Assembly (NCBI RefSeq): GCF_018812025.1
Contig: NC_063066.1
Span: 9,555,882-9,619,881, forward strand
Source: Megalobrama amblycephala
Taxonomy: Eukaryota > Chordata > Actinopteri > Cypriniformes > Xenocyprididae
Direction: 5' to 3'
DNA: 64,000 bases
The notes under the pieces were generated by a model. That model saw nothing but the letters and a program-made list of their open reading frames with translations, was not told where the DNA came from and searched no databases. This document shows, piece by piece, positions 25,643 to 35,939 of this stretch (its first letter is position 1; every line of letters begins with the position of its first letter). A program made the position numbers and the translations under genes.

Positions 25643-27283
25643 TAAAGGATTAGTTCACCCAAAAAAATGAAAATTGTGTCATCATTTACTTTATCCAAAA
25701 ACAATTATTTTCAAGCTTTAAAAAGGACACAAAATATCACTCCACACAACTCTTTTCTCTTCTATAGTTGCGTATTATGACAGCTTTGTGACGAACAGAA
25801 TATTTAAGTGAAAAAAGGTAATTAAAATAAATGTAATTTATTTATTTATTAAAATTCTGTCATTTGCTCACCCTGATGTAGCTGACTTTCATCATTTACT
25901 CACCCTGATGTAGTTGACTTTCAATCATCTTCAAAACACAAATGAAGATATTTTTAATAAAACCTGATAGATTTCTGTCCCTCAACTGAAAGTCCGCACA
26001 TATGATGAACAGATTTAATTTAGGGGTGTGAAATATCACGATTTTAGATCGTTAACGATTAAAATGTCTCCACAATCTGCCTTTGAAGAGAGATCGTAGT
26101 ATTGTGCTACAGTCCATTCGATCAGTTCAGTTCTGGCACCTGTCTCCACATACTGTACAAAGCGGTGTACATTCACATCATGTTTAGTGACGCAGCGGTA
26201 GAGTTACACTCACGTGTCACTGCAGTTCTTCGCTATCAATAAAGTTTATTATTTGCATGCATTTTAAAGCCTTGACAGTTTAACAATTTATTTGCAGGCT
26301 GTTCTGACATGCGCTTTTCTGAGCGCACACCCGAAGCGCACGCACACTAAAAGCCTGTAACACAGGGCGTAGGTACTGAACTAAGTTGTCTTTCGCATCT
26401 TATTGCACTTAAACTGTCAAATATACACAAGATCTACATAAACAGTTATTTATATCTTAAGTGAATGTAAACAGCTCGGATGCATGTCAGTATATTACGA
26501 TATGCATGTGTTACTTTAAAGTCTTAAAGTAACAGCCTCCTAATAACCCTACTGTCGTCTGTGTCATTAATGTTAATCAAACAACAAAATATAAAGAGAA
26601 AATCACTCACTGCTCTTGACTAAATTTCAGTAGCTTTAAGAATCAGTGTATATTTAACCCATACAGTAAAGTGTTTTATTTTTACATTTGTTTATTCAAT
26701 TTCTTCTTAATGCTACCATTACAGTAAATGCACCTACTGTGGCTGACAATTTTAATGCACTATTTTTTTATATTTGTATCTTATATTGTATTTGTCCTAT
26801 TAAAGATAAAATAAGACTTTGGTTGTATCGTGCACCCCTACTTTGGCCTAAATGGTCTGTCATTACTTTTTAATTTTTTTATTTTGTTACCTTGTGAGGC
26901 TACATTTTTAAAATAGGGAAATTAGTTTGGCTGAAATCTATAGTAACTGCATAGAAACCAACATGAAATAGATTAGTAATAAGAGCGTGGGTTCGTGATC
27001 CTGTCTGAAAAAAATCCTGATATGATATTTTTGCCAATACCATATAAACATCAACACACAAACATAGACCACGTAATTGAAAGCTCAAACGTGCTCGTTT
27101 AACGCCCGAGAATAAATGAGGTTTTCACGCATCAAGCAAGTATAGTTGAGCTTCCATGGTTGAGCTGTCAGGTTCTATTAAAAATATCTTAATTTGTGTT
27201 TTGAAGATGAACAAAGTCATACAGGACTGGAACGTGAGTGAACAATGAGAGAATTTCCATTTTTGGGTGAACTAACCCTTTAA
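25643..27283. mobile_element. Composite TTAA-type MITE interrupted by a second element
   Basis: The left terminus TAAAGGATTAGTTCACCCAA and the right terminus TTTTTGGGTGAACTAACCCTTTAA belong to the palindromic family. They are 1.64 kb apart because another element, roughly 26029-26844 with ends TAGGGGTGTGAAATATCACG and TATCGTGCACCCCTA, sits inside. The inner ends resemble hAT-type TAGGGGTGT termini; no clear target duplication is visible for them. Confidence 0.65.
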
Positions 27284-28142
27284 ATGTTATTACTAAAGGA
27301 TCTTGGATGTTTTAATTCTGGTGGTTTATCTGAAATGTCTGGATAAACCTCTGTATATTTTTATTGCTTGTTTAGAGAAGCATTTTGGCATTTCATTCAG
27401 ATGTTAGTATTTCAGTTTATTATATTTGGAGATACATCAGACTGATTAGAATATGACTGGGACTGACTGAAAAACACATCAGCCCACTCTTTAGACAGAA
27501 GACGAGTTAGCAGAGATAAAAACCTAATGTTGACGGAGAGAAAGGCCTCCTGCCAAGACACATTGATTAGGAATTGAATTAAGCTCTAAAACTCTGCACA
27601 AAGTGACATAATCCAATAGAGCAGCCATACCTGACATTTACTGCTCAGAATGAGCTTTTGTTTTGTTCCTCCAAGAGCTCATCACAGTCAGACTTGAGAG
27701 ATGGAAAGGCTGATTTTCAATAAGGTCTTTATCATTAAATGCCCACTTTCCAACCCCCTGATCTGCTCAATCTCATCTAATAAAATCACTTTGATCCAAT
27801 TTAATCAATTCGATCTTCTGATTCTGGCTGTCATTTCTCACTCAGTTAGAAAAAAAAATTAAAACAATTTTTAAAAGTAAATGGATTTTTTTTTTTTTTT
27901 TCATTATTTATAGCATAATGACCTGACTTCAGGGCAAAAATAATTAGCATTTGGCTGAGATCTGCTGTAAACACACTTAAAAACTGGCACTTATGTGATA
28001 TTTAAGCGATTTAAGTGAAACAATGACATTTGGCACTGCTAAGAAGTGCAATGAGCATCAGTCACAGAGATGTGGTAAGACACACATCTAGAGAGTAAAG
28101 AGAGCATTGGAGCAGACCCTCATCCCTATCAAACACGCGGGG

Positions 28143-28168
28143 CGCGCGCACACACACACACACACACC
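28143..28168. repeat. GC/CA alternating purine-pyrimidine tract
   Basis: A GCGCGCGC stretch leads into (AC)n, an alternating tract of the type able to adopt Z-DNA. Confidence 0.85.
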
Positions 28169-29032
28169 AAGAGAAGAGCCAAGAGGACTGCACTGCCGTC
28201 GCTATGGAGACAAGGGCACCAAGCTCCTAACAATTCTATTTTTGTAGTGTGAGAGATAGAAGCTCCCTGTTTTCCCACTTCTCCTCTCCAGCAACAGCTT
28301 TTCATTCTCTTAACAAAATAAGGGAGTGTGGTGGGAAAAGCAGGTCAGCTATTATGTAATCTCACCCCTATATAACTCATTGTACCTTACAGTCAATCAC
28401 ACAGGGGAAGAATACAGACAAGAAAATAAATGAGCATGCAAGGAGAGAGGAGTGGCCAACCGCACCAGTGTCGCAGATTCAACTCAAGGGTGAATAAAAC
28501 ATGTATACTTGAGTCAAACACCCACTATTTAAATTCAAGTAGAGGTAGTTATTTCAATTAGCACGGCTCTTCATGTTAAACATTGTTTATGTGCACAAGA
28601 AACAAATTTGTGTTAATCTAGATGAGCTTGATGGATCAGAGGATTCGGAGCCTTGAGTTATCAAAGTTCCAAATGACTCCGATCACCACAAACTCATTTG
28701 CTCGATATGAACGTCATCTTCACCCAGTGACTAATTGAATAGAGTCAAGCTAATTTACAGGCCCCAGAATGCCACAGACACTTAGCATCAGTGAGATATA
28801 GCACATATTAAATTAGAGCCCTGCCAACCATCCAGCCGGCTCCATCCTCGCTCATATGCGCAGTATAGCTCAAACACTGACTGGGTGATGCTGCACTAGC
28901 CTACGGACTAAATAATTCACACTTGCAGGTGCCCAGCAGGATGACTTCAAATGACACACAAAATAATCAGTGGACGAAGGGGGGGTTGTTTTTCAAACAT
29001 TATGGACACCTTCCTAAAAATGTTTCTCTTGT

Positions 29033-29523
29033 ACTCAAAAAATGAATTGTTGGATTTACTTAAAAAAGCACTTTTAAATAAGTGGTTCCACGCAAATATA
29101 TGAAGTAATTTCTACAAATAACAATTTAGTTCTATGGACAAAAGAAATTCAAGTAACGCTGACAAAATTTCTTTGAGTAAATACAAATCATTTGAATTTG
29201 TCACTGTTACATAATATTTTTATGTGCAGTTTAAGTAATAACGTTGTGATGAATTTATAAAAGTTTATTATGTGGTGAACACATTTATTGACTTAATTTA
29301 CCTTAAATTAAATTAACTATCTGCTCTCGTTGAACACAATTTAATTTTAAACTCAACTAACAAATACTTAGTATTTAAATACTTAAATAGTAAAGCTGAC
29401 AATACTCATTTTTAGTATAAACAACTCAAGTTAAATTAAGTTCATGTAGTTACATGAGTTTAAGTAATGTGAACAAGGATGGTTTGAGTGAAACTAACAA
29501 CAGTGAAAGTTCATTTTTTGACT
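29033..29523. mobile_element. MITE with ACTCAAAAAATGAA ends
   Basis: The left end ACTCAAAAAATGAATTGTTG and the right end (the inverse of AGTTCATTTTTTGACT) are inverted repeats about 490 bp apart. The body is AT-rich with TTAAGT/ACTTAA motifs and no coding frame. Confidence 0.6.
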
Positions 29524-29708
29524 GTGGGCTTTGCAGCTACATTGACTGTGCTCTCACAAGAATTGCTTTCTGAGAAATGGTGGTTTTTATGCGACCGCTC
29601 CTGCTGAATTTTCCATTTCAGGATAATACAGAACTGAGCCTATGTAGACAATACAGGAACTGTAAAGGTATTAGTGAAAAAGCAAAGAAGCTTTTTATAA
29701 GTGTAGGT

Positions 29709-30646
29709 CTAAAGGCCCCGATAAACTCACAGCGAAGTTCTTCTTCGTTCTTCGTTCAGGGGTAAAACGAAGTTCGAAATATGTGAGTAGCGATACACTG
29801 TAATAATATATCAAACATCTGACGCCGCCCACATTGCTGAGAGTGGCGTTTAGATGAATATGTAAATATCTGATGCACGCTTTCCTCTCAAAAACAAAAT
29901 AAACAACAAAAATGAAAAAAAAAAAAAAACAATCAAGCATTTTTTATAAAAAGCATTAAGAAAAGCATCTGATGATAACAACGTGTGTATGTTAGCATGA
30001 GCTCTGCAAATTAGGACTCCAGTGAAGTCACATCACTTTTGTCTATATGACATTTTATTCAATAGATTGCTTAAAAGCATTAAAAACAGTGTCAGTGCCT
30101 CATTTCATCAGAAGCAAAACTTAATTTTCTTCTATAAAGCAGCTATCCAGTGTCATGTTTTCACCCGCGGAGATCTTACCTCAACAGACTAAAGCCGGGC
30201 ACACATTTAACGACTAGCTATTAGAATATTGAAGCAGATTTAAATACTTACACATGGAATCTGAACACGGACTGTAATCACAGACTGAACGCAACTGGCT
30301 CTGACTGGACGCGTTTGAGCGCGATCAGTCATAAGTATCAATTTACATTCATAATCGGCCTTACAATCGATAAGTGTGTGCGCAACTTTAATGAGTCAGA
30401 GAAGAGTTCCACGTGAAAGAAGGTGGAGCTTCAGCGCACACCTCCTATTACGTTATTGTCACAAACCAATGGTAGTATGAAGGTGTTTAGCAGCTGGAGC
30501 AAACTTTTCCTGAGAGTTTGCTTTGGCAAGCCGTTTCGAACTCCCAAAACAAACACAAAACAAACTTTGTTTTGGACTGATTTTGTTCGAATTGACGTCA
30601 CATCAGTTCTTTCTTTGATTTCGTTTGAAGTATATCAGGGCCTTAA
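29709..30646. mobile_element. 0.94-kb element with CTAAAGGCCCCGATA ends
   Basis: The left CTAAAGGCCCCGATAAACTC and the right GTATATCAGGGCCTTAAG are inverted repeats. An internal module at 30190-30400 (GCCGGGCACACATTTAACG ... GACTGGACGCGTTTGAGCGC ... CGGCCTTACAATCG) recurs at 48088-48305 inside a different element. The plus-strand open frame at 30423 is inside this repeat. Confidence 0.72.
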
Positions 30647-30719
30647 GGCAAGGAAGAGTACAGCTGCAGAGGAAACAATAACATCAGCTGCAGCCATTGA
30701 AAAGCAGTACCAGTAGACA

Positions 30720-31109
30720 TACAGTGGCCCCAAAAGCGAATCTGGACACTTAAATCACACTTGTGCCTGGATGTCATTGCATTAGATGCAATAATTCAAA
30801 ACCAATTGGCATTTGCAAATAAATGATGCAAGACCAGAACCAACTTCACTTTTCTGAGCCATTTTTGTAATTACTTTTAACCAACTGGTCTAACTAGGAA
30901 GAATGAAGTCAGTGTACTAGCTAAGTAATTATGGACAAATACTTTCGTATGCTTTATTCTCAACAGTATATTTTTTGCGGTATCAAAAACTTTTGCTTGA
31001 AAAGTTTCTATAGTTCTTTTAAAATGAAATGCCGCTTGGTTTGACATATTATTATGTAATGCAGAAACATTCATACAACAAGGTGTCCAAATTTCCGGGG
31101 CACTGTATC
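30720..31109. mobile_element. MITE with TACAGTGGCCCCAAA ends
   Basis: The left TACAGTGGCCCCAAAAGCGA and the right TCCAAATTTCCGGGGCACTGTA are imperfect inverted repeats about 390 bp apart. TA-bounded, TACAGTG-type ends suggest a Tc1/mariner-derived element. A relative is at 49612-49893. It ends only about 105 bp from fgf13 exon 2. Confidence 0.7.
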
Positions 31110-31214
31110 AATCTGTTAATCTAGCACTTCCTTGTTTCTAACAGCGAACCTCAAGGTGTGTCTGTACAGGTGATAATTTGAGAACATATTCTAACAAGAT
31201 GCCAGTTGACTTAC

Positions 31215-31325
31215 TGAAACCACTGTCCTCCTCTTTAGTGCCGTCGATGGTTCCATCTGCCTGGAGCTGCAAATGAAAGCCCTGTCGACTGTACAGCTTC
31301 GTTACGATCCCCTTCAGCTGGGGCT
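31215..31325 (-). CDS. fgf13: fgf13 coding exon 2 (111 bp)
   Basis: This is the common exon to which all alternative FHF first exons splice. It reads (E)[19 protein letters not shown] then [17 protein letters not shown] on the minus strand, the first strands of the beta-trefoil. The acceptor is TCTCCTTGCAG before AGCCCC; the donor is TTCA/GTAAGT. The length of 111 bp and phase 1 at both ends match the mammalian exon. The leading AG completes a Glu codon from either first exon in this window, the S type (CCA G) or the candidate U type (TCA G). Differences from mammals are F for Y in RQGFH, and EEDSGF for DEDSTY at the end. Confidence 0.97.
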
Positions 31326-32990
31326 CTGCAAGGAGACAGAAGGTAGAGAGAGAGAGAATGAGAAAAAGACAGGGTTAAACAGGCATTGCCACAGTGACAG
31401 TGTTATGGACTTTAAAGCTTCAGGCTTAGCAAGAGCATTCCATAGTCTACAGATTTGAGCTTGCATTACAAACAACAGATCACATTGACAACAGGAACAG
31501 AAACAAATCTACATATAGGAAAAGTCACCAGAGCCATCACACAGAAAATTGGTGAGAGCTGCAATTTGCAAAGAAACTGCAGTCTGCTGGCCATATCACC
31601 ATCATGGGTCTAATCTGGATTACTAGAACTAAAAAAACACATCTATACAGGACACAGATCTCCTGTGCAAAATACCAGATTCCATCAGCTGATCTGTAGT
31701 TAATAAGGCTTAGTAAGTTGGTGGATCATGCTATTAACACTGATTAACTTTCATTTATCATAGGAGGTTAAAAAACGTGTGGATATTATAAAATACAAAC
31801 TATAACACATACTCTAAATTTCAGTCAAGAACACACAAAGAGAATCTGAATATTTAAAATAAGCCTATTAGATACCAATTCGGAATAATACACCAAAATA
31901 AACTACCATTCAGATGCTATACTATGGTATAGATATAAAGTACGACTAAATAAAGGTGTGAATGAGCATTGATTTGCAGAAGCATCACTCCTCAACATAT
32001 CAAACGTACACACATTTAAGTTCACATAAAGAAGCACATTCGTGTGAGTGTTGCTCCATGTGTATCTGTGAACAAGACTGTTAAGCATGAGACTGTTTAA
32101 TGAAACCAAACCTCTGCTGTAAACAGCTGCTACTCTACACACAAACTTCCACACTTCTGCTAAGGTGTCACATAAGGGTTATGTAAGATGCTGTCTGGGG
32201 AGGGACTACAACAATCCTGTAAGTAAACAGTTGAGCTGAATGCATACGTTTTAGAAGATTTCAAATTCGGTACTTCACAATTAAGTATTTCTACTGACTT
32301 CTGAGCATCTGATTTGTCTTGCTGCTTACGAAGGGAGTTGTAAACTACAAATCATCCAGTCTGACCACCCTCAGATCTGAATAATATCAATTAATGAAAT
32401 ATGTTACTTAATAGATACAACTGATTCAACTTGATATGGTAAAGGAATTGTAGCTAATAAAACTATTAAAATCATTCAGAAGACTGAACGATTCATAATA
32501 GCAGATTTTGCTGCATAATATATCTATATGGCACACTGTGTGAGATTGAATCTCCAGGGATTTATCTGGCTTGCTAGTTAGCTGCTGTCCAAAAACATGT
32601 CAGGCAATAACCAGCTTAGTTTGCTTTCTATTGTCCCTCTGAAGGGATTAAACACACTAGAGAGCTGACACTGAATCAGCATCAACATCAATGCAGCACA
32701 ATATCTGCAGAATAACAAAAAGTTGTATACAATTATGCCTTTTTTGGGGGTCAAAATGCCTGAAAAGTTCTGTAAGGTCAGTTTGAATGAGCTCTCTCAC
32801 AATGAAGTGTGAAAGCACATGCTGGCTCAATTTTAAAGAGAGTAAACTTACAGTCTGACTTAAGCATGGCAAGCACTTATTAAAGAATTACATCATTTTA
32901 AAATGCAATATTTCGAAAAGTACAGACACAAATGCATTGATAATGCCGGCAAATATAATAAGCATATTAAAAACACAGGTAACATCAGAC
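31326..32990 (-). other. fgf13 intron 1 following the S exon (1.67 kb)
   Basis: This short intron runs from the weak GTCTGA donor of the S exon to the TTGCAG acceptor of exon 2. I recognised no transposon family in it, unlike introns 2 and 3. Pre-mRNA starting at the U exon would carry this stretch and the S exon as one longer intron. Confidence 0.85.
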
Positions 32991-33180
32991 CTGGTCGTCT
33001 CCTCCTGCGCTTTTTGGAGCCAAACAACTTGACTCTGGAGAAAACACTGAGTCGACTGGGTTTCTCGCATGTTCCTTTGGTTTTGTTCGGACTGCTCACG
33101 CAGCGGCAGGCGTTTGATTTCTCTCGCTCCCTTGCCTGCCTCTTCTGTCGAATAAGGGAGCTGGCAATCGCCGCAGCCAT
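32991..33180 (-). CDS. fgf13: fgf13 S-type (A-type) first coding exon
   Basis: The coding part is 190 bp and encodes 63 residues plus one base: [20 protein letters not shown], then a Cys/Lys/Ser-rich middle ([15 protein letters not shown]), then [17 protein letters not shown]. The ATG lies in a strong CCATGG context and is the first ATG in its open frame. In FHF A-type isoforms the first 20 or so residues act as the long-term inactivation particle that blocks open Nav channels, and the KKRRRRRP stretch is linked to nuclear or nucleolar targeting. Both are intact here. It is one residue longer than the human S exon, with changes confined to the middle ([14 protein letters not shown]). The donor is CCAG/GTCTGA, a weak match to GTRAGT. 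The 111-bp exon 2 follows in phase. Confidence 0.96.
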
Positions 33181-33560
33181 GGCCAGTTTGACGGTGCGAC
33201 ACCCAAAACTTTCAGAGGACACAAATCCGTTTCCCCACCTCTTCCACAACACGATTTCTTTAAGAGGATCTTTAACTGAGCTCACATCCGAGGCTTCATA
33301 CACCAGAGACCATCATTGTGACAGAGTTAACTAAAACGGCTTTAACACAAAATATGTAGGTGACGGTGCATCTCTTCAACGCTCATTTTTTCTTCGGAGA
33401 TAAAGTCCTTAGACGGCTCTACATTCAATTGGCTTGAGGTCTTACCGCATCCGTCTCCAGATAATGTCACTACCTTGCAATTTCGACTAATAACGGAGAC
33501 GTTCCTCCAGACACCGAACACCCGTTTCGCAGCATCCCACGATGCAGTCAGTCAGAGCAC
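33181..33560 (-). promoter_or_regulatory. 5' UTR and probable promoter of the fgf13 S transcript
   Basis: Upstream of the S-exon ATG the minus strand stays open in frame to about 33303, but it holds no other in-frame ATG, so this stretch is read as 5' UTR. The region is more GC- and CpG-rich than the surrounding introns. A run of alternating CG and TG bases lies just beyond, at 33617-33648. No convincing TATA box or initiator was identified, so the transcription start is not placed. Confidence 0.45.
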
Positions 33561-33839
33561 ACAGAACAGAGCCATGTGAGAGAAACACCTGTTAGCGAGA
33601 GCGATTCGGCGCTCTTGTGCGCGCGCGCTTTGTGTGTGTGGGTGTGTGAGCGAGAGAGTTTGTTTTCAGCTAATCTTCTGAATCCGTTTGTAATGTGGAG
33701 ACCCAGACAACTACAACGAGAGCGACAAGTTTCTCGCAGGTTTTAATATGACAGCTGAATCATGGAAGATTCGGGAAAAGAAACCACTCAACGAGAGGAC
33801 AAAAGCAGTTCGGTTTATTAGTGGTATCTGACGGCAAGT

Positions 33840-34430
33840 GATTAAGTCCGACTCATTACTGCGAATCGGTTCTTTCGAACAATTCATTTCAAAGAACCGG
33901 TTAAAACGATTCAGCAATTCCTCACGTCATGGCGTAGTTATCTTTGTTATTTTAACTAATTTTAAGTTTTATTGGGTATATGGGTCTGTTGTAATCCGTC
34001 TGTCCCTAATGAATTTGAAACGAAATGAATTTAATAAATACATTTTCTTATTTTAGTGAAATGTAAACATACATCCAGTTCCAGTAGGTTTTAATAGGTT
34101 TGCTATTAGAATAAAATAAGTCTAACTCCAAATGTTCCTAATAACAGCTCACTCATATTCAGGTCTTTGGTCAGTACAAATCTGATATTATTATTGTTAT
34201 TAATACATATATTGAATTGTCATTAAATTGCTGATTAAATGCCTATATTATAATACATTTGTACTGTATACTTATACTAATATCGTTTATCCGCCTGCAC
34301 ATCTGACGTCCAATAAAACGGTTCTCGGTTTAATCTGGGTCAGTTGTTGACACGAGAACCGTTGTGACTGATTCAAAATCGTTTCAATTTATATCAGACT
34401 AGAACGAATCGGACAGACAGTTCGTGAACG
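33840..34430. repeat. Probable teleost repeat with 'CGGTTCTTTCGAAC' ends
   Basis: The left GCGAATCGGTTCTTTCGAAC plus AACGATTC and the right AACGAATCGG...GTTCGTGAACG are loosely inverted. Motifs of this kind are common in fish repeats, but the ends are imprecise. Confidence 0.35.
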
Positions 34431-34950
34431 TTTACCACCACAGAGCTGTAAATTGGGCGGTGGGCGGAGAGTGGTGTGGAACAGCAAAACATTTTTTTAT
34501 TTTTGTAATATTGTAGTAAAGTAGGCTGAATATTTGGTTGTCATTCAGTGTGAACAGCAAGCGCGAGTGATCAATCTCTAACAGGAAGACGAATCTATCG
34601 GCTGCCTCTCCCGTTTAGACTCGCGGGGAGACGGTGACGCACACAAATGTGACAAATGCAAGTGAACTGCAGCTCTTGAATCTGTGTTAAAGGCTCACAC
34701 AGTTACATAGTCGAATATAATATTCTAATAATCATCTGTTATGTTTCTTTCCCAAAACATAAAGGATCGCGTGGAAACAACTGAGTTGCGATGTCCTGAT
34801 TGGAGCAGTCGGTTGCCATGGCAGTGAGTTTCCTGCATGCGTGACAAAAACTGTCTTCTGGCCCACTCATAATAATAACATGCATATTAATATTTGCACT
34901 GTACAATATTTTAAATAATGAATAACGTTGTTGTTGGATATTTGATGGAG

Positions 34951-34970
34951 ATAATATATATATATGTATG

Positions 34971-35032
<62 letters not shown>

Positions 35033-35063
35033 TTTTTTAGTTTTTTTTTTTTTAAGTTTTTTT
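34951..35063. repeat. (TA)n followed by poly-T
   Basis: TATATGTATGTATG, then a TA run, then two long T runs. Minus-strand frames across it give Lys and Tyr-Ile repeats with no meaning. Confidence 0.95.
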
Positions 35064-35908
35064 TATTAGCTATTCTCAAATATATATATTTTTTTAAATA
35101 TGGTATAGGCCTACCTTATTACTGAAAGATAATATTTATACTTGTTGAATTGAATTAAATCTACACACATTTATTGCACTAATCACAGGGATTCAACCAA
35201 TATCTTAAAAAACCGCCAGGGGTATAAGAAAAGTCCATTTTGAAGCACGGCCCAACACAACCCTTCAGACCCCTGCCCTCACACGGAATATTATATGTTC
35301 ATCAACAGCGCCATCTACTGTACAATCAGGAAATTATGAAACGCAATAACAAAAAAACTAGACGTTTGAACCTAAGACAAAATATCAGATCTGCTTATCT
35401 AACGAATGAAAAACAAATATTGTAGTATTATATTAATTCAGTAATGCACATTTATTCTGAAAATAAAACGCAGGAAAACTATCTCTGTCCTTTTCATGTC
35501 AGTAACAGACATTCTTAGTGCAGTTAAATAAGCGTGGATTCCGCAAATGTTATTCAGTCCACATAGAAAAAAGCGATTTTAGTATTCACATAGGGTAAAA
35601 TATTAGCCTATTTGAAATGTTCTTAAAATTAAAACTAAATCCTTTAATCTTTATGAATACAAGCTATAAAGCCTAAATAAAACAAAACGAGATAAAGATA
35701 AAAAGAAGACTGAAATGAACAAAATTTCAATAGAGCAGCTTTATCTGCAGTTCAGCACCTCGGACAGCGCTGCACTACACAAGCCCACAGAAAACTTCTA
35801 GATCAAATCCGCTGAAAGCGACACACAGTGAATTCAGCAGGTCAATCTCAATGCAATTCTAAATATTCCTTAAAACCAAAGAGCAAAAAAAGTGAAGATA
35901 CTTCTTAC

Positions 35909-35939
35909 CTGATGTTGATTTTCTTAGAGGAAATGTCAT
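35909..35939 (-). CDS. fgf13: candidate fgf13 U-type (B-type) alternative first exon
   Basis: On the minus strand a short open frame reads MTFPLRKSTS plus one base and ends at a strong donor, TCAG/GTAAGA. The mammalian FGF13 U isoform begins with a ten-residue start (MALLRKSYSE as I recall it), so the shared LRKS-S core, the length and the phase all fit. Splicing to exon 2 at 31325 would give ...LRKSTSEPQLKG. An in-frame TAA lies 9 bases upstream of the ATG, which has A at -3. The position, 2.7 kb upstream of the S exon on the same strand, suits an alternative promoter. This form would lack the S-type inactivation particle and the basic stretch. The call rests on ten codons plus a splice site, so a transcript is needed to settle it. 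Confidence 0.72.

Larger units (their letters stand above)
33181..35908 (-). other. Interval between the S and candidate U first exons
   Basis: It contains the S promoter region, a probable repeat at 33840-34430, and an AT/T simple-repeat block. Elsewhere no gene or known element is seen. A plus-strand open frame at 32903-33334 is the antisense shadow of the S exon. Confidence 0.7.

Noticed and set aside
32903..33334. 143-residue plus-strand open frame opposite the S exon
   Set aside because: It is the antisense shadow of the fgf13 S exon and its 5' UTR; the minus-strand reading is the one with known protein similarity.
34840..34870. Minus-strand start MSGPED considered as a V-type fgf13 first exon
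   Set aside because: Only the first three residues match the V start as I recall it, and no donor follows in the right phase.
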